Notes: generated by a model not told the origin, from the letters alone. Positions 1 to 9,675 are shown, counted from the stretch's first letter. The stretch is DNA of 64,000 nt from Rothia amarae (GCF_014705945.2 NZ_CP061538.1:682001-746000); one strand, 5' to 3'. Translations and numbers: made by a program.

Positions 1-933
1 TTCACCATCGAGCCCCTCGAACCGGGCTTCGGCTACACCCTGGGTAACTCGCTTCGTCGAACCCTGCTCTCATCAATCCCCGGTGCCGCTGTAACCAGCA
101 TTCGCATCGATGGCGTGCTGCATGAATTTAGCACCGTTGAGGGCGTTACCGAAGATGTCACTGAAATCATCTTGAATCTCAAGCAGCTTTCAATTTCATC
201 TGAGAACGATGAACCTGTTGTTGCATACCTGCGCAAGCAGGGTGAAGGTGAACTCACCGCAGCAGACATCGAGGTTCCCGCAGGTGTGGAGATCCACAAC
301 CAGGATTTGCACATTGCGCACCTGAACTCACGAGCAAACTTCGACGCTGAGCTGACTATTGAGCGTGGTCGCGGCTACGTTTCAGCAGCTCAGAACAAGA
401 GCGGAGATAGCGAAGTTGGCCGTATCCCGGTTGACTCCATTTACTCACCCGTTCTGAAGGTTACATTCCGTGTGAATGCAACTCGTGTGGAGCAGCGCAC
501 TGACTTCGACTCCCTTACTTTGGACGTCGAAACCAAGGAAGCTATTGCTCCTCGCGATGCAGTCGCATCGGCAGGTAGCACCCTGGTTGAGCTGTTCGGC
601 TTGGCACGCGAACTCAATACCGCAGCTGAAGGTATTGAGGTTGGTCCGTCACCTGCTGACGAATCAATGGCTGCTGATCTTGCTCTTCCGATTGAAGATC
701 TCGAAATGTCAGTACGTTCCTACAACTGCCTTAAGCGTGAGGGCATCCACACCGTGGGTGAGCTCGTTGCACGCAGTGAAGCGGATCTTATGGATATTCG
801 TAACTTCGGTGCAAAGTCTATCGATGAGGTCAAGGCGAAGCTTACCGAGCTTGGTCTAGCACTCAAGGATTCACCTCCCGGTTTTGAACTTGCTCGTATG
901 CACGATGACGAAGACGGCTACGGAGATATCTAA
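1..933 (+). CDS. rpoA: RNA polymerase alpha subunit (5' end outside window)
   Basis: Alpha subunit of RNA polymerase; its N-terminal domain dimerises and carries beta and beta', and its C-terminal domain contacts UP elements and activators. The reading frame is open from base 1, beginning with [20 protein letters not shown], the conserved alpha N-terminal region, so only about the first two dozen codons are missing. The C-terminal domain is complete, with the DNA-binding helix-hairpin-helix around [19 protein letters not shown] (bases 788-844) and an acidic tail. It is followed 107 bp later by rplQ, the usual bacterial order rpoA-rplQ. Confidence 0.97.
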   Translation, partial: FTIEPLEPGFGYTLGNSLRRTLLSSIPGAAVTSIRIDGVLHEFSTVEGVTEDVTEIILNLKQLSISSENDEPVVAYLRKQGEGELTAADIEVPAGVEIHNQDLHIAHLNSRANFDAELTIERGRGYVSAAQNKSGDSEVGRIPVDSIYSPVLKVTFRVNATRVEQRTDFDSLTLDVETKEAIAPRDAVASAGSTLVELFGLARELNTAAEGIEVGPSPADESMAADLALPIEDLEMSVRSYNCLKREGIHTVGELVARSEADLMDIRNFGAKSIDEVKAKLTELGLALKDSPPGFELARMHDDEDGYGDI

Positions 934-1040
934 ATCCTGCTTCGGTCCAGCCTAAAAAGGCGAACCTAAACGTCAAAAGCTTGGTTCCAAAAGACTCCAT
1001 GATGGAGACCACGGAACTGTAATTCCATGGAGAAATAATT

Positions 1041-1724
1041 ATGCCTACTCCCACTAAGGGTCCCCGCCTCGGCGGTAGCCCAACACACGAGCGTCTGATG
1101 CTCAACAACCTGTCCCAGCAGTTGTTTGAGCACAAGCGCATCACCACTACCGTTACCAAGGCTAAGCGGATGCGCCCTGTGGCTGAACGCTTGATTACCT
1201 TCGCTAAGAAGGGCGATCTTGCTGCACGCCGTCGCGTTCTGCGCTCCTTGACCGACAAATCTGTAGTTCACGAGCTCTTCACCGTTATTGCGCCTGCAAT
1301 GGCAGAACGCCCCGGTGGCTACACTCGTATCACCAAGATTGGTAACCGCAAGGGCGATAACGCTCCTATGGCTGTTATTGAACTTGTGATGGAGCCTGTT
1401 GCATCTGCTGCAGTTGTTGAAGAAGCAACTCAGGTAGCTACTAAGTCAGTCCCCGCTGAAGAAGCAAAGACTGAAGCTCCTGGAGCAGCTACTGCAACCG
1501 AGTCTTCAGACCTGCCTGCTGGCTCACATGCACCTCTTGAGTCCGGCGAGGCTCCCGAGGGCTTTGAAGTCAAGGGTAACTCTGACTCCATGAAGTACCA
1601 CGTGCCTGGTTCACGCTGGTACTCATCCACCAGGGCTGAAATCTGGTTCGATAATGCTGAATCAGCTAAGGCTGCAGGTTACGCACCTGCTGGTGGCGAA
1701 GCTGCTCAGAAAATTTCCGAATAA
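1041..1724 (+). CDS. rplQ: 50S ribosomal protein L17 with C-terminal extension
   Basis: Protein L17 of the large ribosomal subunit. Residues 1-120 are the standard L17 core ([20 protein letters not shown] at the start). The protein is 227 residues, about 100 more than a minimal L17. The extra part is an Ala/Glu/Thr-rich linker (about 125-170) followed by a compact module at about 172-215 containing [16 protein letters not shown] and RAEIWF. This resembles the small repeat-like module, called the sunset domain in actinobacterial annotation, found on several secreted or ribosomal proteins. The extension is in frame with normal codon use, so it is not a sequencing fusion. A hairpin terminator follows. 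Confidence 0.95.
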   Translation: MPTPTKGPRLGGSPTHERLMLNNLSQQLFEHKRITTTVTKAKRMRPVAERLITFAKKGDLAARRRVLRSLTDKSVVHELFTVIAPAMAERPGGYTRITKIGNRKGDNAPMAVIELVMEPVASAAVVEEATQVATKSVPAEEAKTEAPGAATATESSDLPAGSHAPLESGEAPEGFEVKGNSDSMKYHVPGSRWYSSTRAEIWFDNAESAKAAGYAPAGGEAAQKISE

Positions 1725-1751
1725 TCGGATTTTGAGCTTTTAACTCTAAAT

Positions 1752-1790
1752 TGCCGCTCACAGGTAAACTGTGGGCGGCAGTTTTGTTTT
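1752..1790 (+). terminator. Rho-independent terminator after rplQ
   Basis: A 12-bp stem (1752-1763 with 1769-1780, one G-T pair) with a 5-nt loop is followed by GTTTTGTTTT. The GTG at 1771 that would extend truA upstream lies inside this hairpin, which argues for the later truA start. Confidence 0.85.
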
Positions 1791-1830
1791 AAAGAATGTG
1801 AGGTATCGGGTGATACGAAGGGGAGAGACC

Positions 1831-2772
1831 GTGGCAGACAAAGAACTTGGTGAGGTAAGTACCCAACGCGTTCGGGTGGACTTAGCTTACGATGGTTTCC
1901 CCTTTGCAGGGTGGGCAAAGCAACCTCAGCTGGTGACGGTACAAGGAGTGGTTGAAGAGGCCTTCGCCATGATTTTTCGCCAGCCCATCTACGTCACTGT
2001 AGCTGGTCGTACTGACGCGGGAGTGCATGCTCTACATCAAGTCATTCATTGCGATATCCCCGAAGATAAGTGGGAGAGTGCTGCCGGAAGGAGCGGGCTC
2101 TCGCCAGCGCAAGCTCTGCCACGTAAACTCCGGGGAGCAATGAGTAAATGCCTCAACGACGCCGAACAGGAGCTGGGAGTACCAACTCGATTGCACGGTA
2201 TTCTCCAAAAAGCTATTACCGTGTTCTCTGCCCAGGAAGTACCTCATACTTTTGATGCGAGGTTTTCCGCATTAGAAAGAAAATATCGCTACTTAATTGA
2301 AGACGGTTTCATGTCCAAGGGATCTGACCCGCTCGTCCGGCATATGGCATGGCAGATTGATGATGAGCTCAATCTGGACTTAATGAACTCAGCGGCTCAG
2401 AATTTACTGGGGTTACATAATTTTCTTTCGTTCTGTAAGCCGAGAGAGGGTTCGACTACCATTCGCGAATTGCGAGAGATTTTTTTCACTCGTAGAGATG
2501 ATGGTCTAGTGGAGGCATCTATCCGTGCGGATGCTTTCTGCCACAATATGGTGCGGACTTTGGTTGCATCGCTGGTGCTCGTAGGGCAAGGCAAAAAAGA
2601 CCTCGCGTGGTTGGGAAGTCGTATTGAAAATCCACGGCGCGATTCTGATGTGCGACTTGCTAGCCCTCGTGGTCTTGCTTTAGCACATATCGAGTATCCG
2701 GCGGCGGACCTCTATCAAGTACAAGCAGATCAGGCACGGGCGATGAGAGAGCTCCCTTTAAATCCACGTTAG
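1831..2772 (+). CDS. truA: tRNA pseudouridine(38-40) synthase TruA
   Basis: Converts uridine to pseudouridine at positions 38-40 of the tRNA anticodon stem. The catalytic aspartate is in AGRTDAGVHA at about residue 62, and the C-terminal half has the YRYLIEDG and HNMVRTLV motifs of the family. I take GTG 1831 as the start because GGGGAGAG lies just upstream and the next in-frame start upstream (GTG 1771) is inside the rplQ terminator. This gives 313 residues. The protein has a moderately long insertion (about residues 80-135) compared with the E. coli enzyme. It follows rplQ as in many actinobacteria. Confidence 0.94.
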   Translation: MADKELGEVSTQRVRVDLAYDGFPFAGWAKQPQLVTVQGVVEEAFAMIFRQPIYVTVAGRTDAGVHALHQVIHCDIPEDKWESAAGRSGLSPAQALPRKLRGAMSKCLNDAEQELGVPTRLHGILQKAITVFSAQEVPHTFDARFSALERKYRYLIEDGFMSKGSDPLVRHMAWQIDDELNLDLMNSAAQNLLGLHNFLSFCKPREGSTTIRELREIFFTRRDDGLVEASIRADAFCHNMVRTLVASLVLVGQGKKDLAWLGSRIENPRRDSDVRLASPRGLALAHIEYPAADLYQVQADQARAMRELPLNPR

Positions 2773-3095
2773 AACTGTGGAAAACATAATGGCTGGCTCT
2801 TAAGAGAGTTGAATTACAAACATGGTATTTCAAAGATTAAACCAGTGATTTACAGCTAGTTCATGTGGATTAAGCAAAATACCTGATGTATAGTTTCATA
2901 CGTTGTGCGTGTTCCGCCCTGATTCACGTGCGCCTTTCTACAGCTTGGTTGCAGAGCAGAAAAGAAAGATGCGCCCAGGGAGTTTGTGAACGAGTAGATG
3001 CGTTTGGTCCTCACCCAAACCCTGCTAATCGCACGTTGAAAGAGGCGCGATACCCAACTAAGCGCCATATGTACATACGAGACAAAGGCGAAATT
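2773..3095. other. 323-bp gap between truA and rplM
   Basis: No gene, tRNA or clear terminator is visible. An open frame runs upstream from rplM through most of it but has no ribosomal-protein similarity. The region probably holds the promoter and 5' leader of the rplM-rpsI operon; a TATAGT at 2889-2894 could be a -10 box, but I see no convincing -35 partner. Confidence 0.4.
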
Positions 3096-3539
3096 TTGCG
3101 CACTTACACTCCCAAGCCCGGTGAAGTAGAGCGCCAGTGGCACGTCATTGACGCTACTGACGTTGTCCTGGGTCGTCTTGCCAGCCAGACCGCAACACTG
3201 CTGCGCGGAAAGCACAAGCCGACCTTTGCTGCTCATGTTGATACCGGCGATTCTGTCATCATCATCAACGCTGAAAAGGTTGCACTAACCGGTGCAAAGC
3301 TTGAACAGAAGCGTGCATACCGTCACTCAGGCTACCCAGGTGGTCTGAAGTCGGTATCTTATGCTGAACTCTTGGAAACCAACCCCGTTCGCGCCGTAGA
3401 AAAGGCTGTTAAGGGTATGCTTCCTAAGAACAAGCTTGCGGCTCAGCAGCTGAAGAACCTCAAGGTTTACGCAGGTGCAGAGCACCCGCACGCTGCTCAG
3501 CAGCCCAAGACCTTCGAATTCACCCAGGTCGCCCAGTAA
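3096..3539 (+). CDS. rplM: 50S ribosomal protein L13
   Basis: Large-subunit ribosomal protein L13. From TTG 3096 it reads [20 protein letters not shown] and gives 147 residues, the usual actinobacterial length, ending [11 protein letters not shown]. The frame is open for 70 further codons upstream, but that part has no similarity to L13, and AAAGGCG (3085-3090) lies at the right distance from the TTG. An alternative is ATG 3069. It forms the usual rplM-rpsI operon, with a 32-bp gap to rpsI. Confidence 0.95.
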   Translation: MRTYTPKPGEVERQWHVIDATDVVLGRLASQTATLLRGKHKPTFAAHVDTGDSVIIINAEKVALTGAKLEQKRAYRHSGYPGGLKSVSYAELLETNPVRAVEKAVKGMLPKNKLAAQQLKNLKVYAGAEHPHAAQQPKTFEFTQVAQ

Positions 3540-3571
3540 TTCGGGCCAACGAAAGAACATTAGGAGAAATC

Positions 3572-4069
3572 GTGGCTCAGAACGAAGAGCAGATTGTAAA
3601 CGAAGAAGAGGTCACTAGCTACACCTCTGAATCTTCCGCTCCCGTAGCAGAAGAAGCAAAAGCAGCTCGCCCCGCGCTTACCGTTTCCGGTTCAGCAGTG
3701 GGGCGTCGCAAGGAAGCTGTTGCACGCGTTCGCGTTGTGCCCGGCACCGGAAAGTGGATTATTAACGGTCAGGAACTTGCTACCTACTTCCCCAATAAGC
3801 TTCACCAGCAGGAAGTAAACGATCCTTTCAAGCTTCTTGAGCTTGAAGGCGCTTACGATGTCATCGCACGTATCAATGGCGGCGGCGTATCAGGTCAGGC
3901 AGGCGCTCTGCGCCTGGGTATCTCACGCGCACTCAATGAGATTGACGTAGAGAACAACCGTCCTGCCCTTAAGAAGGCTGGCTTCTTGACTCGTGACGCA
4001 CGCGTTATCGAACGTAAGAAGGCAGGCCTCAAGAAGGCACGTAAGGCTTCACAGTTCTCCAAGCGTTAA
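3572..4069 (+). CDS. rpsI: 30S ribosomal protein S9
   Basis: Small-subunit ribosomal protein S9, with a C-terminal tail ending SQFSKR that reaches the decoding region. The core begins at about residue 40 ([19 protein letters not shown]). The first 40 residues are an acidic, Glu/Ser-rich extension typical of actinobacterial S9. GTG start preceded by TAGGAGA. Second gene of rplM-rpsI; a strong terminator follows. Confidence 0.97.
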   Translation: MAQNEEQIVNEEEVTSYTSESSAPVAEEAKAARPALTVSGSAVGRRKEAVARVRVVPGTGKWIINGQELATYFPNKLHQQEVNDPFKLLELEGAYDVIARINGGGVSGQAGALRLGISRALNEIDVENNRPALKKAGFLTRDARVIERKKAGLKKARKASQFSKR

Positions 4070-4098
4070 TCAACGCTTCGAACGTCAAGTTCTTACTC

Positions 4099-4134
4099 AA
4101 AAGGCAGAGCCGATTTCGGCTCTGCCTTTTGCTT
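4099..4134 (+). terminator. Rho-independent terminator after rpsI
   Basis: Perfect 14-bp stem (4099-4112 with 4117-4130), loop ATTT, then TTTTGCTTT. Confidence 0.92.
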
Positions 4135-4267
4135 TATGTTCAGATATACCCAAGATACAGGCTGAATGAGATTTTCATAAAGTCTAAATAGATGTAACAA
4201 ATACTTGTAGGGGCTCTCTCACATAGAATATGACTGGAACCACATGTCACTCTATGAAAGGTAAGCT

Positions 4268-5314
4268 ATGGTAGCCCCTCGTAAAACCTCGGCGGACAAA
4301 GAAGTTTCGACCCAGGATCAGGCAAAAACCGGTGAGACTACTCCCGGTGGCGAGCACAACAATGCTATTAAATCGGCATTGAAGAAAGAGACTCGACGCG
4401 TATCTGTCGTGGAGGACTACTCTGCTGAACTGGACGAAATTTCGTCGCTACAGAAGAAACTAAAAGGCGATAGCAAAAAATCGGATGCTTGGAAAAAGGG
4501 GTACCCCTACGACGAGAAGCTAGGCCGAAAAGAATACGAGCGGGAGAAGCGCGCCCTCCAGATTGAACTGCTGAAGCTTCAGCTCTGGTTCAAAGATACC
4601 GGGCAGAAGCTACTTATTATTTTTGAAGGTCGCGATGCAGCTGGTAAGGGTGGAGCTATTAAGCGCTTCACTGAGCATCTGAATCCCCGCGGGTCACGCG
4701 TGGTTGCGCTGGAAAAACCGACCGAAATTGAACAGACCCAGTGGTATTTCCAACGCTACATTAAGCATCTGCCTGCTGGCGGCGAAATCGTGCTGATGGA
4801 CCGCTCCTGGTACAATCGCGCCGGCGTCGAGCGCGTCATGGGTTATTGCAACTCGCAGGAATACTACGAATTTATGCGCGAAGCTCCCGAGTTGGAACGC
4901 ATGCTAGTAAACTCGGGCATTAAGCTCATTAAGTTCTGGTTCTCTGTAACCCGCGCAGAGCAACTGGCTCGCTTTGACTCCCGCCGGACCGATCCCGTGC
5001 GCCAGTGGAAGCTGTCCCCCACAGACCTTGCATCCTTAGATAAGTGGGATGACTACACCGAAGCTAAAGAAGCTATGTTCTTCTACACTGATACCGGTGA
5101 TGCTCCTTGGACGGTAGTCAAATCTAACGATAAGAAGCGCGCACGCTTGGAAGCTATGCGTTACGTTTTGACGCAGTTTGACTACCCCAACAAAGATCAC
5201 AAAGTAGTAGGAACGGTGGACCCGCTCATTGTTGGTTCTGGTTCTGATGTGTTCGAAGACGACGAACCTGAAAATCCTGAGGGCTTCCCAGTACTGAAAG
5301 AAGATACAAAGTAG
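4268..5314 (+). CDS. ppk2: Polyphosphate kinase 2, class I
   Basis: PPK2 kinases transfer phosphate between polyphosphate and nucleoside di- or triphosphates; single-domain class I members usually act on ADP or GDP. The P-loop is GRDAAGKGG at residues 121-129, followed by the lid-type motif MDRSWYNRAGVERVMG and by FWFSVTRAEQLARFDSRR. The PPK2 domain spans about residues 75-320. The N-terminal 60 residues are charged and probably disordered. It ends 22 bp before glmM and is probably cotranscribed. Whether it makes NTPs from polyphosphate or the reverse cannot be told from sequence. Confidence 0.93.
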   Translation: MVAPRKTSADKEVSTQDQAKTGETTPGGEHNNAIKSALKKETRRVSVVEDYSAELDEISSLQKKLKGDSKKSDAWKKGYPYDEKLGRKEYEREKRALQIELLKLQLWFKDTGQKLLIIFEGRDAAGKGGAIKRFTEHLNPRGSRVVALEKPTEIEQTQWYFQRYIKHLPAGGEIVLMDRSWYNRAGVERVMGYCNSQEYYEFMREAPELERMLVNSGIKLIKFWFSVTRAEQLARFDSRRTDPVRQWKLSPTDLASLDKWDDYTEAKEAMFFYTDTGDAPWTVVKSNDKKRARLEAMRYVLTQFDYPNKDHKVVGTVDPLIVGSGSDVFEDDEPENPEGFPVLKEDTK

Positions 5315-5336
5315 CCTTCAGGGCGTAGAATAACCA

Positions 5337-6698
5337 GTGATGTCTAAGAGATTATTTGGAACTGACGGTGTACGCGGACTTGCAAACGAGCTAATCACTC
5401 CGAGTATGGCACTCGAGCTTGCTCAAGCCGCCTCCATCGTTTTGGGGTTCAATACGGTAAAAAAGGGTGCGCGACCCAAAGCTGTTATTGCCCATGACTC
5501 TCGCATTAGCGGTGAGTTCATTGGGTCAGCAATGATGGCGGGCTTTGCCGCTTCCGGTGTAGACGTGTGGGACGCTGGCATGGTCCCCACACCGGCAGCA
5601 GCATATTTGGTCAGCGCAACCGATGCGGACTTCGGTGTCATGATCTCGGCTTCACACAATCCTGCAGAAGACAACGGAATTAAATTCCTTGCTCGCGGCG
5701 GTAAGAAGCTGGATGATTCGCTTGAAGATTCTATTGAAAAGTTATTCAAGGAGAAAGATTTTCGTGCTCCAATCGGCGGCGAAGTAGGGCGAATTCGCCC
5801 GCTTGCTGACGGCGAGGATCGCTACATCACTCACTTGCTTTCCACCATGCCAGAGCATCGTCGTCTTAACGGTCTGACTGTTGTTCTTGACTGTGCTAAC
5901 GGTGCAGCATCCGGTGTTTCTCCCGACGCGTTTCGCACGCTGGGGGCGCAGGTTATTGTTTTGGCGGCCGAGCCAGATGGCACGAATATCAACGACGGCG
6001 TGGGCTCTACTCACCCCGAAAAGCTCCAGGCTGCCGTGGTAAAACACGGTGCTGATATGGGTATTGCCCATGACGGCGATGCCGATCGCTGCTTGGCAGT
6101 GGATGAGCAGGGCAACATGGTGGACGGCGACAAAATTATGTCCATTCTCGCTGTTGCGATGAAGGATGCAGGTCGCCTCAAAGACAATACCCTGGTTGCT
6201 ACAGTGATGAGCTCTTTGGGTCTTGAGCTGTACCTGAAAGAGCAAGGCATTAAGCTGGAACGCACTTCTGTGGGTGACCGCTACGTTCTTGAATCGATGA
6301 ACGCTAACGGGTTTAACCTCGGTGGCGAGCAGTCTGGTCACGTGATTATGAGTGATTATGCGACAACTGGCGACGGCGTTTTGACCGGTCTTCATCTTGC
6401 CGCTGAGGTCGCTCATACGGGCCTCCCTTTGAGTGAGTTGGCAGCACGGATGCAACCTACGCCGCAGAAACTCATCAACGTCAAAGGCGTTGACCGCGAC
6501 GGCGTGAAAGATTCGGTTGCTCTGCAAGATGCTGTAACTGAAGCAGAGAAGGAGCTGGGTGAGAGCGGTAGAGTTCTGCTACGTCCCTCAGGCACCGAAC
6601 CTTTGGTGCGCGTCATGGTTGAAGCCGCTGACCAGGAAACAGCGGATAGCGTGGCTCAACGTCTAGCTGATGTAGTGACTGCAGAGCTTTCACTGTAA
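5337..6698 (+). CDS. glmM: Phosphoglucosamine mutase GlmM
   Basis: Interconverts glucosamine 6-phosphate and glucosamine 1-phosphate on the route to UDP-GlcNAc and peptidoglycan. N-terminal [10 protein letters not shown], active-site phosphoserine loop [15 protein letters not shown] (serine at about residue 105), metal-binding DGDADRC, and sugar-binding GGEQSGH are all present. The length of about 452 residues is normal. The start is either GTG 5337 or the adjacent ATG 5340; the ATG gives the usual N terminus. GlmS, the preceding enzyme of the pathway, lies 3 kb downstream. Confidence 0.97.
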   Translation: MMSKRLFGTDGVRGLANELITPSMALELAQAASIVLGFNTVKKGARPKAVIAHDSRISGEFIGSAMMAGFAASGVDVWDAGMVPTPAAAYLVSATDADFGVMISASHNPAEDNGIKFLARGGKKLDDSLEDSIEKLFKEKDFRAPIGGEVGRIRPLADGEDRYITHLLSTMPEHRRLNGLTVVLDCANGAASGVSPDAFRTLGAQVIVLAAEPDGTNINDGVGSTHPEKLQAAVVKHGADMGIAHDGDADRCLAVDEQGNMVDGDKIMSILAVAMKDAGRLKDNTLVATVMSSLGLELYLKEQGIKLERTSVGDRYVLESMNANGFNLGGEQSGHVIMSDYATTGDGVLTGLHLAAEVAHTGLPLSELAARMQPTPQKLINVKGVDRDGVKDSVALQDAVTEAEKELGESGRVLLRPSGTEPLVRVMVEAADQETADSVAQRLADVVTAELSL

Positions 6699-6712
6699 GA
6701 ATTTCCATCAAT

Positions 6713-6746
6713 AGAGGGAAGACGCCGAACGGCGTCTTCCCTCTTC
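6713..6746 (+). terminator. Rho-independent terminator after glmM
   Basis: Perfect 14-bp stem (6713-6726 with 6731-6744), loop GAAC, followed by TCTCAT, so only a weak T-run. Confidence 0.8.
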
Positions 6747-6902
6747 TCATATCTGGGATAAACCTGTACAGATATGTGACTTAAGAGTGTAGAATCTAGA
6801 CATCTGAATTGTCTTTTCAGCCTAGAAATGATATGTGAGCTTAGTTTTTCAGAGATATCTGTTAGCAGAAAGGTTCACACATAAAGTAAGTTAGGGGTTT
6901 CA

Positions 6903-7650
6903 ATGACTGAAACCAACGTGGAGCGCACCTCTATTCGCGTTCGCGTACAAAAGCTGGGTACGTTCCTCTCCAGCATGATTATGCCCAACATCGGTGCATT
7001 TATTGCCTGGGGCCTAATTACCGCACTCTTTATCCCTAAGGGCTTTTTCCCCAACGAGAAAATTTCGTCCATGGTCGACCCCATGGTCTTCTTTTTGCTC
7101 CCCATCCTGATTGCCTACACCGGCGGCAAGCTCATTTACGAACACCGCGGCGGTGTGGTTGGTGCAGCTGCAACTATGGGCGTCATCATGGGTGCCTCTG
7201 CAGAGGTATTTGTCGGCGAAGATGGTGCAAAGTCGCCCATGTTCCTCGGCGCTATGATTATGGGCCCTCTGGCTGCATGGTGCATGAAGAAGCTTGACGG
7301 TCTGTGGGACGGCAAAATCCGCTCCGGTTTCGAGATGCTCGTTAATAACTTCTCAGCCGGTATCTTTGCCGCCGTTGCGCAAGGCTAGCCGCAACGAACG
7401 ATTCATCGGTCCTGCAGCAGAACTTGCCGAGATGGGGCGCCCGGTAAGCGGACTCCTGGCCGCTGTTGAGGCTTTGCTGAAGTTCGATGTTCAGGAAGAT
7501 CCTGAAGCTGTGGAACTCCAGAGTAAGCTCGCTGCTGTCAAGGGTGGTTCAGTGGAACTGCCAGCAGTGGTTACTGAACTAACCGGCATCGAGAGTTCCC
7601 ACCCCCTCTTTGAAGATTTGCAGGCTACTTTCAAGCGAGCACTCGCCTAA
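6903..7650 (+). pseudogene. Mannitol operon remnant: mtlA start joined to mtlD end
   Basis: The first frame (6903-7388) is the N-terminal 158 residues of the mannitol PTS EIIC domain: [34 protein letters not shown], and [17 protein letters not shown] all match E. coli MtlA closely. It then breaks into a stop at 7386. From 7372 in a different frame, [15 protein letters not shown] and the following 80 residues, including EDPEAVELQSKLAAV, match the C-terminal end of mannitol-1-phosphate 5-dehydrogenase (MtlD) up to the natural stop at 7648-7650. The rest of EIIC, EIIB/EIIA and most of MtlD are gone. The switch happens within about ten bases (7371-7380) that fit both genes, as expected of one large deletion between short matching sequences. 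No mannitol function can remain here. Confidence 0.88.
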
Positions 7651-7675
7651 GTACCTTCATCTTTGCAGAGTAATA

Positions 7676-7727
7676 AGGCGCTCGCTTTCTGTCAGGAGAA
7701 ACACTGACCGGAGGCGGGCGCTTTCTT
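7676..7727 (+). terminator. Probable terminator of the old mannitol operon
   Basis: Imperfect hairpin: GCGCTCGC pairs with GCGGGCGC, plus an inner CTGTCAG/CTGAC pairing, followed by TTTCTTGT. Confidence 0.55.
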
Positions 7728-7750
7728 GTATCTCGGGCTGATAGAGAAAC

Positions 7751-7792
7751 AAAAATGCCCCGCATCATACGATGCGGGGCATTTTTATTTTG
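7751..7792. terminator. Bidirectional terminator between mtl remnant and mscL
   Basis: Perfect 16-bp stem (7751-7766 with 7771-7786) with loop ATAC and T-rich sequence on both strands. It serves the convergent mscL gene and the mannitol remnant. Confidence 0.92.
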
Positions 7793-7804
7793 ACTCAAAA
7801 GAAA

Positions 7805-8203
7805 TTAGACGCGGGGGTCACCCTTAGGCGCTGAGATAGCGTCGCGAATTTCTTTGAGGAGAACCAACTGGGGATCTTCAGCTTCGTCAGCAAGATCCTC
7901 AGTGCCAAGCTTTGCAGCGCGGTGTTCGTTCATCTTGTTGATGGGCATGACGATGCAGAAATACAGAGCTGCTGCAACGATAAGGAAGTTGACGACTGCG
8001 GTCAAGAAGACGCCGACCTTGACGTCGCCAAAAGCCAACCAGCTATCGAAGTTGGGAGCCTGGAAAATCATTGCAATTGCAGGCATAAGTACACTCTCAA
8101 CAAGTGCGTTAACAACGGTAGTGAAAGCGCCGCCAATGATAAGACCTACTGCAAGGTCAATGACGTTTCCACGGGTAATAAAATCTTTATATCCACTAAG
8201 CAT
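7805..8203 (-). CDS. mscL: Large-conductance mechanosensitive channel MscL
   Basis: Membrane channel that opens on hypo-osmotic shock. It begins MLSGYKDFITRGNVIDLAVG, the conserved amphipathic N terminus and TM1; TM1 ends near residue 45 and TM2 spans about residues 65-90, followed by the charged C-terminal helix LVLLKEIRDAI. The 132-residue length is usual. It is transcribed alone, with a bidirectional terminator downstream, and sits between two decayed genes. Confidence 0.96.
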   Translation of the reverse strand: MLSGYKDFITRGNVIDLAVGLIIGGAFTTVVNALVESVLMPAIAMIFQAPNFDSWLAFGDVKVGVFLTAVVNFLIVAAALYFCIVMPINKMNEHRAAKLGTEDLADEAEDPQLVLLKEIRDAISAPKGDPRV

Positions 8204-8349
8204 GAGTTCAAGAATAATCTTGCCTAGACAGATTGGGAATAATTTATCGAAAATATTTACCAGGAAAGCAAGTGTGACTTCTCACGGCGAACATAAGGGG
8301 GAGTTCTTCACCCAAAATTAGAGGTGATGGGAATTAATTGTTCGTACAT

Positions 8350-8684
8350 CTAACTGAGATACTGTGGTGCAGGTTCGAATCCCCACCATTCTTCCAAGCT
8401 TGCGGCGTCGGCGTTCTGATAGCGCTGTGCTTCACTTTCCCCGATATGACGGTAATGCCAGGACTCAATCCAATACCTCGTTATCTCATGTTTCCCATAG
8501 GGGAAGCGGAGGATGAAACCAAAGCGATGTGCGTTCTTCGCTAACCACTGCGCTTCAGGTGAATCGGCAAAACATACCGTACTGTGCCTACAAATGTTAA
8601 GTCCTCAGGCATCCAATTTTGAGGCTTTAGAGGGTGGGCTTTATTGACCAACACAGAGATTGACGCGGGGGAGCCCAGCTACAG
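8350..8684 (-). pseudogene. VanY-type D-Ala-D-Ala carboxypeptidase remnant
   Basis: Reading the minus strand from about 8651, LVNKAHPLKPQNWMPEDL matches the mature N terminus of the VanY/M15B family (typically LVNKxHPLPxxYxPxDL). After TFVGTVRYV it runs out of frame. From about 8570 another frame reads WLAKNAHRFGFILRFPYG, then WIESWHYRHIG and EEWWGFEPAPQYLS with a stop at 8352-8350, which is the family's C-terminal zinc-site region and tail. The middle of the protein, including the zinc-binding SxHxxGxAxD motif, is missing, and stops interrupt the upstream sequence. The family normally has 200-280 residues; about 95 are recognisable. This explains DNA that otherwise looks empty, including a tRNA-like GGTTCGAATCC at 8371-8381. 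Confidence 0.82.
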
Positions 8685-8718
8685 CACATGGCGACGGGGA
8701 AGATTCATCGCTAACCTC

Positions 8719-9675
8719 TTAGTTCTTACGGAGCAGGACGCGTGAAATAGTATGATCTGCGCTTTTGGAGAGAATAAGGGTAGCTCGACCTCGAGTGGGG
8801 CGCACATTTTCAATCAGATTTGGCTCATTAATCGATTTCCAAATGGAATGAGCCAAATCTTTCGCAGTATCGTCGTCCAAATCCGCATACTTATTGAAGT
8901 GTGAGTGGGGATTTTGGAATGCCGAGTCCCGCAATGAAAGAAAACGTTCGATGTACCAGCGTTCGATATCGGAAGTCCGCGCGTCCACATAGATAGAGAA
9001 ATCAAAAAAATCGCTGAGGGAAAGCGCCGCCTTATCGTTTGCACCCGTCTTCGCCGGTGCCAAAACGTTTAGCCCTTCAACAATCAGGACGTCCGGGGCA
9101 GTAACCTCGATACACTCATCGGGCAAAATATCGTAGTAGAGATGCGAATACTTCGGTGCAGTAACCACAGGTGCTCCAGATTTAATCTCCGAAACAAACC
9201 GTAAGAGCGCGCGTCGATTATATGACTCAGGAAACCCCTTACGATCCATGATTCCCCGTCGCTCTAGCTCAGCATTGGGATAAAGAAAACCGTCGGTAGT
9301 AACGAGTTGTACACGAGGGGTGGATGGCCAGCGGCGCAAAAGTGCTTGCAGAATACGAGCTGTGGTTGACTTCCCGGCAGCCACCGAACCAGCGACTCCA
9401 ATAATAAATGGAACACGGCGCTGGGAGACCCCAAGGAAATCATTAGTCATATGGTTGAGAGAGCTGGTGGCATTCACATAGAGATTCAGCAGCCGAGAAA
9501 GGGGCAAATAAACTTGCCGAACTTCCTCAACATTCATTGTTTCCCCTAAACCACGAAGGTCTTCAATCTCCTCTTGGGTGAGAGGAACCTGAATTTCTGA
9601 AGCGAGTCGAGCCCATGTAGTTCGATCAAGCTCGGTGTACGGGGAGAACTTTGGCAACAATGAAGCGGCGCTCAT
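8719..9675 (-). CDS. coaA: Pantothenate kinase, type I
   Basis: Catalyses the first, rate-setting step of coenzyme A synthesis, phosphorylation of pantothenate. The P-loop [12 protein letters not shown] is at about residues 93-104, followed by [30 protein letters not shown] and PKYSHLYYD, all hallmarks of bacterial CoaA. The C terminus ends SRVLLRKN. I chose ATG 9675 over the in-frame TTG 9681. It is divergent from glmS, with a 149-bp region between the two starts that should hold both promoters. Confidence 0.96.
   Translation of the reverse strand: MSAASLLPKFSPYTELDRTTWARLASEIQVPLTQEEIEDLRGLGETMNVEEVRQVYLPLSRLLNLYVNATSSLNHMTNDFLGVSQRRVPFIIGVAGSVAAGKSTTARILQALLRRWPSTPRVQLVTTDGFLYPNAELERRGIMDRKGFPESYNRRALLRFVSEIKSGAPVVTAPKYSHLYYDILPDECIEVTAPDVLIVEGLNVLAPAKTGANDKAALSLSDFFDFSIYVDARTSDIERWYIERFLSLRDSAFQNPHSHFNKYADLDDDTAKDLAHSIWKSINEPNLIENVRPTRGRATLILSKSADHTISRVLLRKN

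Noticed and set aside
2886-3095. 70-codon N-terminal extension of L13
   Set aside because: L13 begins MRTYTPKPG in relatives; the upstream part has no similarity and a ribosome site precedes TTG 3096.
5742-6527. 261-codon minus-strand open frame inside glmM
   Set aside because: Shadow frame of a well-conserved gene; its protein is rich in His and Cys without domain character.
6780-6902. CRP- or MtlR-type operator upstream of the mannitol remnant (TGTGA and TCACA pieces)
   Set aside because: The pieces are too far apart (about 40 bp) and irregular, and the gene they would control is broken.
8365-8396. tRNA-like 3' end (GGTTCGAATCC followed by TTCCA)
   Set aside because: The T-arm does not pair, there is no matching acceptor strand upstream, and the minus strand reads as the EEWWGFEP end of the VanY-type remnant.
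8338-8544. 68-codon plus-strand open frame
   Set aside because: It lies over the minus-strand carboxypeptidase remnant and has no ribosome site or family resemblance.
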